DNA from: Marinifilum sp965230805
GTDB taxonomy: Bacteria; Bacteroidota; Bacteroidia; Bacteroidales; Marinifilaceae
Direction of reading: 5' to 3'
Assembly: GCF_965230805.1 (NCBI RefSeq)
Contig: NZ_OZ246019.1
Location: 1,054,001-1,118,000, forward strand
DNA: 64,000 nucleotides
Both the position numbers and the translations under genes were made by a program. Positions within the stretch are counted from its first letter, which is position 1. Each line of letters opens with the position of its first letter. Below are positions 43,813-53,655 of this stretch, in pieces. A model generated the notes under the pieces. That model worked only from the letters and a program-made list of their open reading frames with translations. It searched no databases and had not been told where the DNA came from.

Positions 43813-45408
43813 ATGTTTAAAAAGATACCCCATACCTATGTAATTGTATTTGCAATCGTTGTATTATCTGCCATATTAACCTGGATTATTCCTGGGGGAG
43901 AATTCGAACGCACCACAGTAAATGTGAATGGTACCGACCGCGAGGTAATTATTCAGGGTTCATATCATCAAACCGAAAGTCAGGGACAAAGCTGGGAAAT
44001 TTTCTCATCATTCTTTAAAGGTTTTGTTGACAAGGCCGATATTATCATGTTTATTTTGGTGATTGGAGGTGCCTTTTGGATTATGAATGCCAGTAAATCA
44101 ATTGATGTAGGGATCTACTCATTTTTAAAGTTTACACAAAAACTCGAAAAGAATAGAACCATTCGGAAAATCGGGGTCAACAACATCATCCTCACCCTAA
44201 TCATGTTGGTGTTTAGTGCCTTTGGTGCCACATTCGGGATGAGCGAGGAAACCATTGCATTCGTAATTATTTTTGTGCCAATGTCCATTAAAATGGGATA
44301 CGATTCTATTGTAGGTGTTTGCATTTGCTTTGTGGCAGCCGGACTTGGTTTTGCAGGGGCTCTTCTAAATCCTTTTACCATTGGAATCGCTCAAGGATTA
44401 TCGAACCTACCACTGTTCTCAGGAATTGAGTACCGTTTGTTTTGCTGGCTGGTAATTAATGCAATTGGTTTTGCATTTATATTACGATATGCGGCTAAAA
44501 TTCGCAAAAACCCGCAAGCATCATTGGTTTATACCAATGACGAATACTGGAGAAAACAAAGCGATATAGATATGGAGGAATTGGAGTATTATACCCCTAA
44601 GGCAGCTTGGGCTACGTATTTTATTCTTCTGATTACAATGTTGGTATTTTCTTTTCATTATCCACAAAGCACCTTAAAAGTAGGTAATTCGGAAATGACA
44701 ACTTATGTACTGCCTATTGTTACAGGATTATTCGCAGTTCTAGGTCTGATATCTCTTCGTAAGTCGGTTCACTTCTATATTCTTAACCTATTACTATTCA
44801 CAATTATTTACCTGATTGTTGGTGTAATGGGCTATGGTTGGTACATCATGGAAATAGCAACGCTATTCTTTGCCATGGGTATTTTCTCGGGTATTGCCTT
44901 TAACAACACTGCCAACGAAATCACCAACTTGTTTCTTGAAGGATCGAGAGATATTCTTTCTGCTGCAATGATTGTTGGTTTAGCGGGCGGTATTCTAATT
45001 GTATTGGAAGAGGGTAATATTATCGATTCCATTTTGTACTACATCTCCCAATCGATGAATGATTTTGGTAAGATGGCATCGGTCTCTATCATGTACCTAA
45101 TCCAAAATATTATTAATGTAATTATCCCATCAGGATCAGCGAAAGCTGCATTAACAATGCCAATGATGTCGCAGTTTTCTGATTTGATTGGAGTATCGCG
45201 CCAAGCTACTGTTATGGCTTTCCAATTTGGTGATGGATTTACCAATATGATCACACCAACATCAGGAGTTTTAATCGGTGTATTAGGTGTAGCCAAAATT
45301 CCTTACGACAAGTGGGTAAAATGGATTGGTGGATTTATGGTAATTCTGATACTGCTGGGATTATTACTCCTGATCCCAACTGTAACTATGGAGTTGAATG
45401 GGTTTTAA
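43813..45408 (+). CDS. YfcC family carboxylate/amino acid carrier
   Basis: 531 residues from ATG 43813, where the conserved start PHTYVIVFAIVVLSAILTWI begins after MFKKI. An open frame runs upstream to 43690 but has no family similarity. About 12 transmembrane segments. Hallmarks: WIIPGGEFER, FGMSEETIAFV, GFAGALLNPFTIGIAQGLS and the late LIQNIINVIIPSGSAKAALT followed by MPMMSQFSDLIG. Members are relatives of anaerobic C4-dicarboxylate and arginine/ornithine carriers. Divergent from hutI, so uptake of histidine or export of a product of it is conceivable but unproven. Confidence 0.88.
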   Translation: MFKKIPHTYVIVFAIVVLSAILTWIIPGGEFERTTVNVNGTDREVIIQGSYHQTESQGQSWEIFSSFFKGFVDKADIIMFILVIGGAFWIMNASKSIDVGIYSFLKFTQKLEKNRTIRKIGVNNIILTLIMLVFSAFGATFGMSEETIAFVIIFVPMSIKMGYDSIVGVCICFVAAGLGFAGALLNPFTIGIAQGLSNLPLFSGIEYRLFCWLVINAIGFAFILRYAAKIRKNPQASLVYTNDEYWRKQSDIDMEELEYYTPKAAWATYFILLITMLVFSFHYPQSTLKVGNSEMTTYVLPIVTGLFAVLGLISLRKSVHFYILNLLLFTIIYLIVGVMGYGWYIMEIATLFFAMGIFSGIAFNNTANEITNLFLEGSRDILSAAMIVGLAGGILIVLEEGNIIDSILYYISQSMNDFGKMASVSIMYLIQNIINVIIPSGSAKAALTMPMMSQFSDLIGVSRQATVMAFQFGDGFTNMITPTSGVLIGVLGVAKIPYDKWVKWIGGFMVILILLGLLLLIPTVTMELNGF

Positions 45409-45432
45409 GCAATATTACTCGAAGAAATAGCA

Positions 45433-45475
45433 AAAATAAGGGCAAACTCTTTAGGAGAGCTTGCCCTTATTTTCA
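45433..45475. terminator. Bidirectional terminator
   Basis: AAAATAAGGGCAAACTCT, loop TTAGG, AGAGCTTGCCCTTATTTT. Very strong stem with A and T flanks, between the convergent YfcC-type gene and the Sus operon. Confidence 0.9.
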
Positions 45476-45497
45476 TTTTATCTTATCTCGATTTATT

Positions 45498-46382
45498 TTA
45501 ATTATTAGGTTCCATCTTAAACTTAACGGTCATACCAGCAAGACCACAACAACTTGCATCGGTCATAAATACATCAAAGTTCATTACACCTGTAGCTGGG
45601 TCTAACTCAACATCTCCAGCAAATAAAACTGCTGTTGGAAATGCCTCAGAACCTGCATTTAAGGCAAATTTGTTATCTCCAATATAAAATAAACGGTAAT
45701 TCAAATCACCAATACCAAATGCAGCATTAAGAATTCCACAAGAAATATCCTGAACAAGGTATTGCGAACGTGCTGTCCCAGGAACTGTAGAAATAGTCTG
45801 ATTTTCAAGCACTGAAGTTACCAAGTTAGGTACATTGGTTTCCAGAACAGTTTGCGTATAACTATCCGCAAATTCAAAGTCAAGTGGTGAAGCAAAAAAT
45901 GATGTAAAATTAGGAAAACTATTAGCCGCTTCGTCAGCATAATTTCCATTTGTACCATCAGCAAATTCCACCAAAAATATCCAATCAATAAAGTCTCCAC
46001 CCTTTACATTATCAATTGTAACTCCTTCAAATCCAGTAATTGCATCAGCAGCAGTTATACTTAATACAAAAGGAATATCAGCAGCTGCAATTTGATCATG
46101 CTGAATAGTATCGCCACCATTAAAGCTTTTATTGACAATAATACTCTTATACGTCAATCCTTCACCGACTGCTCCTACATTAAGCTCAAATTCCATTTTA
46201 TAGTTACCTAAATCCGTAACATCGAAAATTTTAGGAGTCTGGAATTTAGTAAACGGAATGGCACTTCCTAAATCAGCTCCATCCATTACATCTGAAAACT
46301 TATCTTCGTTATCATCACAACTTGTAAACAAACAACTAAAAACAGTTGCCACAATTACAAATAAATAAATATATCTTTTCAT
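45498..46382 (-). CDS. Surface lipoprotein of the Sus-type operon
   Basis: 294 residues. Lipoprotein signal with lipobox LFTSC (C22), followed by DDNEDKFSD, an acidic surface-export signal. The rest is beta-rich (FDVTDLGNYKMEFELNVGAV, LNYRLFYIGDNKFALNAGS, GVMNFDVFMTDASCC) with a late C-C pair near 282. I do not recognise a named family. As third gene after susC and susD, it is probably a substrate-binding accessory lipoprotein like SusE/SusF in place, though not by similarity. Confidence 0.8.
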   Translation of the reverse strand: MKRYIYLFVIVATVFSCLFTSCDDNEDKFSDVMDGADLGSAIPFTKFQTPKIFDVTDLGNYKMEFELNVGAVGEGLTYKSIIVNKSFNGGDTIQHDQIAAADIPFVLSITAADAITGFEGVTIDNVKGGDFIDWIFLVEFADGTNGNYADEAANSFPNFTSFFASPLDFEFADSYTQTVLETNVPNLVTSVLENQTISTVPGTARSQYLVQDISCGILNAAFGIGDLNYRLFYIGDNKFALNAGSEAFPTAVLFAGDVELDPATGVMNFDVFMTDASCCGLAGMTVKFKMEPNN

Positions 46383-46415
46383 AATCTCTAAATTAAATTA
46401 TAAGCTAAACCATTT

Positions 46416-47912
46416 TTATTGCATCCAGAAAACCTTCACATTATTTTCAGGCTGCTCAGGTGCATTTGGATTAGAACTCAATTCAGTATCCGGATATGGG
46501 AATCTGTTTGGAAATACGTTATTAGTTTGAACCGGAGCCGGCAAGTCAGGATAACCTGTTCTGCGCAAATCGCTATAAGATTCCAAACCATTTCCAAACT
46601 GAGAAATCCATCTCTCCTCAATAACCAATTCTATTTTTTCCTCATTAGTTGTTGTAGCATCATATGTTGCCAAACGTGCAGCTACGTACGTGTCAATGTC
46701 AGCAGCAGCAATACTCGGTGCACTTAATGCATTAACTTCCGCAAACGAAAGACGAATCGCATTTTCAAACAGAGTTCTTGCATCAGAAGAGACTGTTGCG
46801 TTAATACTTAAAGCAGCTTCTGCTTGCATGAATAAGTTCATAAAACTGGTTAGCATACGAAATTCTCCGTCTCCATCAGCAGAAGAACCACTAACAGATC
46901 CTCCAGACCCATCATCATACTTACCACCACAAGGATAAATTCCTTGTACACTTCGTGTTCCGGCATCATTTCCTGTAGGTGCAGGATCTCCCTCAACACG
47001 TCCTTCAAAATCATCACCCTGCAAGAAAAAATAGTAAGGAACGCGTGGGTCATTATTGTCTGTCATAAATGTATAGAAGAAAGTGTTTACATAAGCTTCC
47101 CCTTTAGTTACATAATCTGCTTTAAATCCAGGATTTCTATTTTCAGGAGCAGTACTTGTTCCGTAATAAAAATTAAAATCCTGACTGGCAGAAGTAATTA
47201 ATACTGTACCTGGAGCGCTTTGTTCTGCTGCAACCAATTGTTCAATACCTGCTTTGGCTCTAGCTGTATCAACATGGCGCAATTGAAGATACATCTTTAA
47301 TTTTAAGGTATTTCCCATTCGAATCCAAGCTGCAACGTTACCTCCATAAATGAAATCAACTTCACTCAAACTTATTGTATTTGTCTTGCCTAAATCAAGA
47401 ATAGCTTCATCAATCAAGGTAAAAAGATTGTCATAAATAGCAGCTCCATCATCAAAAACAGGAGATTCAATATCATCATTCAAAGCTTCAGTGTAAGGTA
47501 TATCATCCCATAGATCAACCATATGATTAAAGCAATAAGCTTTCAAAAGCTTTGCAATACCAACAAAATGATAATCTTCCGATTCTGTACCTTTCTCAAT
47601 TATAGTTTCTAAATCCTTTAATGCACCGGCATATAAGGTAAACCTCCAAGTATTACTTGCTGTAGCTGGAGTAACAGTCCAGGCATCATGACGTCCAACA
47701 AAGTATTGCACAACATCAGAACCTACTCGATTAAAATCTTGAGAAATTGCAAATGCTGATGAAGCTTGTGCAACAGGCATTATATCAAGAATGGTGGCCT
47801 CTTCAGGATTATCTGGATCCTGATTAATATCAAGATAATCACTACAGGAAATAACTCCTGCATATACAATAATAAAGGCAAATATTTTATATAATATCTT
47901 TTTCATTGTCAT
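46416..47912 (-). CDS. SusD/RagB-like nutrient-binding lipoprotein
   Basis: 498 residues. Lipoprotein signal with C23 in GVISCSDYLDINQDPDNP (acidic export-like residues after the cysteine). The start DINQDPDNPEEA and the C-terminal IELVIEERWISQFGNGLESYSDLRRTGYP (here as separate parts, EERWISQFGNGLESY and DLRRTGYP) place it in the SusD-like_2 group. It would cap the SusC pore and bind the nutrient. It starts 12 bp after the susC stop. Confidence 0.93.
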   Translation of the reverse strand: MTMKKILYKIFAFIIVYAGVISCSDYLDINQDPDNPEEATILDIMPVAQASSAFAISQDFNRVGSDVVQYFVGRHDAWTVTPATASNTWRFTLYAGALKDLETIIEKGTESEDYHFVGIAKLLKAYCFNHMVDLWDDIPYTEALNDDIESPVFDDGAAIYDNLFTLIDEAILDLGKTNTISLSEVDFIYGGNVAAWIRMGNTLKLKMYLQLRHVDTARAKAGIEQLVAAEQSAPGTVLITSASQDFNFYYGTSTAPENRNPGFKADYVTKGEAYVNTFFYTFMTDNNDPRVPYYFFLQGDDFEGRVEGDPAPTGNDAGTRSVQGIYPCGGKYDDGSGGSVSGSSADGDGEFRMLTSFMNLFMQAEAALSINATVSSDARTLFENAIRLSFAEVNALSAPSIAAADIDTYVAARLATYDATTTNEEKIELVIEERWISQFGNGLESYSDLRRTGYPDLPAPVQTNNVFPNRFPYPDTELSSNPNAPEQPENNVKVFWMQ

Positions 47913-47924
47913 AAGTTTTAATAA

Positions 47925-50900
47925 TTACAATGTCACTTTTAAACTAAGGGCAAACCTTCTGGCATTAGGCAAATAGTAATACTCTATACCTTGCCTGTTA
48001 CCTGCTCCATAACCATTGGTTTCAGGATCAATATGAGGAATATTAGGAGCATAAAACCATAAGTTTCTACCCAATGCAGATACCGTAACCGAACCAAAAG
48101 GAGTGCCTTGTAAGAGTTTTTTCGGTAAGGTATAAGCAATTGTTAGTTCTCTTAGTCGGAAAGTAGTTGCATCGTATATTGATGCTTCTCCCGCAGGGAA
48201 GCCTCTAAAATAGTAATCGTTAGTTGTAATAATTCTGTCATTTACAACCTTATTACCATTAACTAATAATGGTTTTGAAGGATCTGTAGGATCAGCAACA
48301 ACTCCTCTAATTATGCGACCTGCTTCGCGATTAACCGCAGTCTCTTCAGCCACACCTCTGGCTCGTAAGTCATTTACAGTATTAGAATAAAGATCGCCAC
48401 CTTTTTTATATTCCAACAAGAAAGAAAGTGTTACTCCTTTGTAAGAAAACATATTAGAAAGGGATGCGACAAAATCAGGATTAGGGTCACCGATAACTCC
48501 TTGTTCTGTATCGGTCATAGCATAACCAGTATCTTGATTAATTAACAGGTTACCTTCGTCATCACGTCTGTGTTTGGTACCTTTGATTACACCATAAGCT
48601 TCTCCAACCTTTTGAACAAAGCCCAAGCTTGTAAAGCCGGTTCCTACACTAATTTCATCTATCTCACCAAACAATTCTTTTACTTCAGATTTGTTCTGAC
48701 TGTAATTTAAATTGACATCCCAACGTAATCCATTTGGATTAAAAATAGGAACACCTCTTATCGCCAATTCGCCTCTACACCTTTATTTGTAATTTCCCCG
48801 GCATTTAGCACTTTAGAAATGTAACCTGTTGATGCAGGAACAGCCACGCTAAAAATCTGATCCGTAGTTACTTTATCATAGTATGTAAAATCAAATCCAA
48901 TACGGTTGTCAAAAAACTGAACATCCGTTCCAATCTCATATTCAGTTGTGAATTCAGGTGAAAGATCATTATTCCCCAAACTGTTGCCAAAAGCTAATCC
49001 AGCCACACCATTAAAAGGAAACTGTAAGTTCGCAATGTTAGCTCCAAATTCAGGACTGGTGGTAAAAGTAGTTTGTGTTAAATAAGCTCCTGCGTCATTC
49101 CCAATTTTGGAAACACCTCCGTATACTTTCCAATAACTAAGCGTATTGGATCTGAAGTCAAGAGCATCGGTTAATACTACCGAACCTGTAGCTGAAGAAT
49201 AAAAATAACTATTTTTGGATGTTGGCAATGTAGATGACCAGTCGTTACGGCCTGTTAGGTTTAAGAATGCATACCCTTTATAACCCAGAGTTACATCAGC
49301 AAAAGCTCCAACCAACCTTCTTTTAGACGAACCACTGTCATCAACAGGTACTACATTTTTCGTGTTGTTAATATTTCTTATACCATGCACAATGATATCA
49401 TTACCAAATACAACCATACGATCAGTTTTTCTTTCATTAATACTTATACCGGCAATGGCTGTCAAGTTAAACGATTCGTTCAAATCTTTGTTGAAAGTCA
49501 GTAATCCTGTTTGCTCAATTTCAGTAAATCTGAAATTATCAAATAAAATAGCTCCTTTACCATCATTGAACTGAGTTGATCTTGCATAGGTTTGATCCCT
49601 ATCATCGGTATACGTATTAAATCCGTACTTATACGATAAACTTAACCAGTCTGTAAAATCATATTGTGCATCAAAATACCCATTAACACGATTCACAACA
49701 CTATTGTACGTATTCTGTTCTGCCAAATAGTACGGATTATCGAAATCTGTCCTATAATGAATGTTTTCTTGTGTTACAGGATCAATATATGGAAAGTCGG
49801 TTAAATTATAACTACGCGGTAATATCCATAACTGACCAAATACATTGGTATTGGTTACACCAAATCCACCAATAGGAACACCTTTTTGAGTTGTATTTGT
49901 ATAAGATAAAGAGGCACCTACCCTAAACTTTTCATCAAACCTATGATTACCTTTCACCTTCAAAGAATACTTATCCAAACCGGTATGAGGAATAAATCCA
50001 TCGTTATTACTACTGGTACCAGCAATTAAAAAGTCAGATGTTTTGTCTCCTCCTGATATGGTTACAGAGTTCTCAAATACTATTCCTGTCTCAAAAAAGT
50101 CTTTTACATTATCCTTAAAAGCTTTGTAAGGAACAACATCTCCAAGATGATTTACATAGGAAATCGTACCATTATTGTCAAACAGCAAACCACTTCCTCC
50201 AACACCATCACCATTACCATCTAAATCCGGAGCATCAAACCTTGGTCCCCAGGTTCCAAAGTATCCAGAGTTAAACTGGAAGTTTGCTCCTTGTCCATAC
50301 TCATTTTGATAATCCGGTAATTTAGCCGCATTCTCAAAAGCAATAGTAGTAGTATAACTTACATTAACTTTTCCTTTAGTGTCTTTACCTGATTTGGTTG
50401 TTATAATGATTACACCATTAGAAGCTCGAGAGCCATACAAAGCAGCAGCTGCGCCTCCTTTTAGTACAGACATTGATTCAATGTCATTAGGATTTATATC
50501 CAATGCTCTGTTCGAATAGGTAGAACCATGAATAGTCAAATTCTGACTAGAATTGTTAGAGTTATCAAATGGCACTCCATCTACCACAAACAAAGGCTGA
50601 TTATTTCCCAATGCCGATGAGTTCCCGCGGATCACAATATTCGTTGATGCCCCTGCTGCTCCACCAGAACCAGATACATTCACTCCTGCTACTCTTCCAC
50701 TAAGCGCACGCACAACATCTGTTTCTATTTTGTTCTCCAAATCATCACCATCAACCTTTTGAACAGAATATGATAGACTTCTTGCATTTCTTTTTATACC
50801 AACCGCAGTTACTACAACCTCATCCACATTAAAAGATTCAGTCTTTAAAGTAACATTGATCATAGTTTGTTTCCCAACAGGTATTTCCTGCGTAATCATA

Positions 50901-51127
50901 CCGACAAAACTAAATACTATTATATCGGAAGCTTGAACCTCAAGCGTATACTTTCCGTCCAAATCAGTACTGGTACCTGAAGTAGTTCCTTTAATTATTA
51001 CCGAAACACCCGGCACACCCAGGCCATCGTCGGCACTTGTAACCGTACCTGAAATCTGTTTTGTTTGGGCATTTATCAGTTGAATAGATATGATAATAAC
51101 ACAAACAATAAATATCAGTCTTTTCAT
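47925..51127 (-). pseudogene. SusC/RagA-type TonB-linked receptor, frameshifted
   Basis: Two overlapping frames together make one SusC protein of about 1069 residues. The first (48758-51127, 789 residues) has a signal peptide, carboxypeptidase-regulatory-like domain (KQISGTVTSADDGLGVPGVS), plug with SGRVAGVNVSG and LFVVDGVPFDNSN, ALYGSRASNGVIIITTKSGK and most of the barrel, ending at NKGVEANWR-stop. The second (47925-48767, 280 residues) continues with AIRGVPIFNPNGLRWDVNLN to the terminal strand RRFALSLKVTL. Adding one C on the plus strand at 48770/48771 restores G-V-E-A-E-L-A-I-R-G. So a single-base loss breaks the barrel. It is either a true mutation or a sequencing error. Confidence 0.9.
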
Positions 51128-51683
51128 AAATTTAATTTTTAGCTAGAATTTCATTTGTGAAGTTCGGGAATTTCCCGAAAAAATATCCTCGATACATCCG
51201 TATTTGTATAGAGTCAACGAGAACAATACACACAGTTCTACACCTATCCTTATTACAGCTTAATTCAAATAAACTGTATTACTGTTTTACACATAAATGC
51301 ACTGCCTTTGTATTAAGATAAATTTACTAGTGGATGATCTCAAGGCTAGAGAGATAAAGGTCAGTATTTTGAATCCTTATCGTCGATTAAATAAGGACTT
51401 TGTTAAAAATCAAATCAAAATTGATCAATTTGATTTAAACTCAATAATTTTGTGGATTTTAAAAATAGTAATTTCATTTAAAGGTTTTTTTAGTTAGTAG
51501 AATCAAAACAAACCAATATTCCCTATGAATTGGCTTAGTTTATAGTTATTATTTTAGGTCCCTAATAATTTGCTGATTAGAATATTAAATTCCGTATTCA
51601 ATTTATCACTTTTTTTAATTAGGACAAAATAAAAGAGGAACCCCCTAAAGGTTCCTCCCAAATAATCAATCTATTAACTCATT
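51128..51683. other. Intergenic region upstream of Sus-type operon
   Basis: Leader of the susC gene on the left and, at its right end, the terminator of the ferredoxin gene. A 66-codon plus-strand open frame at 51297 shows no similarity or start signal and is not called. A sigma or anti-sigma pair, often found beside such operons, is absent. Confidence 0.5.
51632..51657 (-). terminator. Terminator of ferredoxin gene
   Basis: On the minus strand: GAGGAACC, loop, GGTTCCTC, then TTTTATTTTG. 27 bp beyond the ferredoxin stop. Confidence 0.85.
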
Positions 51684-51854
51684 CTAATCTCCCTCTGAAA
51701 TTGCATCAACCGGACAAACATCTGCACATGCCGCACAGTCGATACAGGTATCAGCATCTATAACATAAATATCACCTTCTGATATTGCTTCTACCGGACA
51801 CTCATTTATACATGAACCACAGGCGGTACAATCATCTGAAATAATATAAGCCAT
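51684..51854 (-). CDS. 2[4Fe-4S] ferredoxin
   Basis: 56 residues. Two clostridial-type cluster motifs: C9-T-A-C-G-S-C-I-N-E-C-P near the start and C37-I-D-C-A-A-C-A-D-V-C-P in the second half, which together hold two [4Fe-4S] clusters. The protein is an internal duplication (each half ends V-[ED]-A-I-S-E-G-D). A small acidic electron carrier, probably serving pyruvate or 2-oxoacid oxidoreductases such as the one at 60-62.8 kb. It has its own terminator, so is a single-gene unit. Confidence 0.95.
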   Translation of the reverse strand: MAYIISDDCTACGSCINECPVEAISEGDIYVIDADTCIDCAACADVCPVDAISEGD

Positions 51855-52012
51855 AACAAATTGTTTTAAAGTTTATAATTAACTTGTAATGAATTAAATT
51901 TACGACATGCTTTCAATCAAAACAAGATGTTAATATTCTTGTTTATAATTATTCCAACTAATTATTTATATTTACTCGAATCAAAAACTATAACCAGACT
52001 TAAAAATATTAG

Positions 52013-52837
52013 ATGGAAATTGAATATTCTACTTCAACACTTATAATAGCTTTTGGAATGACTTTGTTTGCAGGCTTGGCAACTGGTATTGGAAGTGCAA
52101 TTGCTTTCTTCGCAAAACGCACAAACACAAAATTTTTATCCTTATCGCTTGGTTTTTCTGCTGGTGTAATGATATATGTATCTCTTGTTGAAATTTTTCA
52201 GAAAGCCAAAGAGGCACTGGTGGCAGATCATGGAGAAGCAACAGGAACTTGGTACACTGTAATTTCGTTTTTTGGAGGAATACTATTTATTGCAATCATC
52301 GATAAGTTGATTCCATCCTTTGAAAATCCCCATGAGGTAAAAAAGATAGAAGATATTGACGAGGCAAAGATCAAAAACAAAAAGCTAATGAGAATGGGGA
52401 TATTCTCTGCATTGGCCATTGCCATTCACAACTTTCCGGAAGGTTTAGCGACTTTTGCTGCTGCATTGGCCGATCCTACCATTGCAATTCCAATTGCGGT
52501 GGCCATTGCCATCCATAATGTTCCTGAGGGAATTGCAGTTTCTGTTCCGATTTATTACGCCACGGGAAGTAAAAAGAAAGCCTTCTTGCTTTCATTCCTT
52601 TCCGGATTAGCCGAGCCTATTGGTGCTCTAATCGGATTCATCCTAATCTATTCGGTGCTTGGACTAAGCAACACGATATTTGGGGTGTTATTTGGAGGTG
52701 TGGCTGGAATTATGGTCTTTATCTCACTGGATGAGCTCTTGCCTACAGCCGAGGAGTACGGTGAACACCACAATGCAATTTACGGTTTAATTGCCGGAAT
52801 GGCAGTAATGGCAGTTAGCCTTCTCCTGTTCTTATAA
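52013..52837 (+). CDS. zupT: ZIP family zinc transporter ZupT
   Basis: 274 residues, eight predicted transmembrane helices. The metal-binding motifs H-N-x-P-E-G are present twice: HNFPEGLATFAAA near 142 and HNVPEGIAVSVPIYYATGSK near 166. Imports Zn2+ and other divalent cations across the inner membrane. Shares a bidirectional terminator with the convergent nth gene. No metal-regulator site was identified. Confidence 0.93.
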   Translation: MEIEYSTSTLIIAFGMTLFAGLATGIGSAIAFFAKRTNTKFLSLSLGFSAGVMIYVSLVEIFQKAKEALVADHGEATGTWYTVISFFGGILFIAIIDKLIPSFENPHEVKKIEDIDEAKIKNKKLMRMGIFSALAIAIHNFPEGLATFAAALADPTIAIPIAVAIAIHNVPEGIAVSVPIYYATGSKKKAFLLSFLSGLAEPIGALIGFILIYSVLGLSNTIFGVLFGGVAGIMVFISLDELLPTAEEYGEHHNAIYGLIAGMAVMAVSLLLFL

Positions 52838-52843
52838 AATATT

Positions 52844-52870
52844 AAAGCCTCAAAAACGAGGCTTTCTATT
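52844..52870. terminator. Bidirectional terminator between zupT and nth
   Basis: AAAGCCTC, loop AAAAAC, GAGGCTTT. The right arm overlaps the last codons and stop region of nth, so it serves zupT mainly. Confidence 0.75.
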
Positions 52871-53522
52871 TCTTTTCTTTCTTCTTTTCTTCTCTTTGGA
52901 AGTATCTGCAATAATCTTTCAATCCACAAGCTTTACATTTGGGTTTCCGAGCCAGGCAAACATACCTGCCATGCAAAATCAACCAATGATGAGCTGTTGC
53001 AATCAATTCTTCGGGAAAATAACTTACCAAAACCTTTTCGGTCTCTAATGGAGTTTTTGAGTTGGTCGTTAATCCCAACCGTTCCGAAACTCTAAAAACA
53101 TGAGTATCCACAGCCATGGCAGGTTTATCATATACCACCGAAGCAATAACATTTGCAGTTTTTCGTCCAACCCCTGGCAGTTTTTGCAATTCTTTTACAT
53201 CATCAGGTACTACTTCTTTGAAATCTTCCACCAACATCTTAGCCATCCCTAATAAATGTTTGGCTTTATTGTTTGGATAAGAACATGATCGAATCAGATC
53301 GAAAATGTTTTCCTGACTTGCATGTGACAGATCAAAGGCTGTTGGATATTTATCAAACAATGGTGGTGTGATTTGATTCACTCTTTTATCGGTACACTGT
53401 GCTGATAAAATTACAGCTACCAATAATTCATATGGATTGGTATAATGCAATTCGGTTTCGGCAATTGGCATATTCTCCTGAAACCAGGCAATTACTTTTT
53501 CAAACCTTTCTTTCTTGCGCAT
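52866..53522 (-). CDS. nth: Endonuclease III
   Basis: 218 residues. DNA glycosylase/AP lyase for oxidised pyrimidines. Helix-hairpin-helix LPGVGRKTANVIASV with catalytic K121, the catalytic D139 in AVDTHVFRV, and the [4Fe-4S] ligands C189, C196, C199 and C205 (C-x6-C-x2-C-x5-C). A lysine-rich tail (EEKKKEKK) follows. Divergent from the ABC-F gene. Confidence 0.97.
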   Translation of the reverse strand: MRKKERFEKVIAWFQENMPIAETELHYTNPYELLVAVILSAQCTDKRVNQITPPLFDKYPTAFDLSHASQENIFDLIRSCSYPNNKAKHLLGMAKMLVEDFKEVVPDDVKELQKLPGVGRKTANVIASVVYDKPAMAVDTHVFRVSERLGLTTNSKTPLETEKVLVSYFPEELIATAHHWLILHGRYVCLARKPKCKACGLKDYCRYFQREEKKKEKK

Positions 53523-53655
53523 ATTAATTCTGTTTATTCTTTTGCGAACGAACGAAAATAATAAACTCTATCGAAAAATCTTATTTACATGCAGAAAAGT
53601 AAGTATTGAGATTCTTATTCTTAAATTTGCATTCTTAATTATAGCAAAGAACAAT

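Noticed and set aside
51297..51497. 66-codon plus-strand open frame
   Set aside because: AT-rich, no start context or recognisable similarity, in the susC leader region.
53515..53655. Upstream extension of the ABC-F gene
   Set aside because: Hydrophobic, non-conserved residues; the family start is at 53656.
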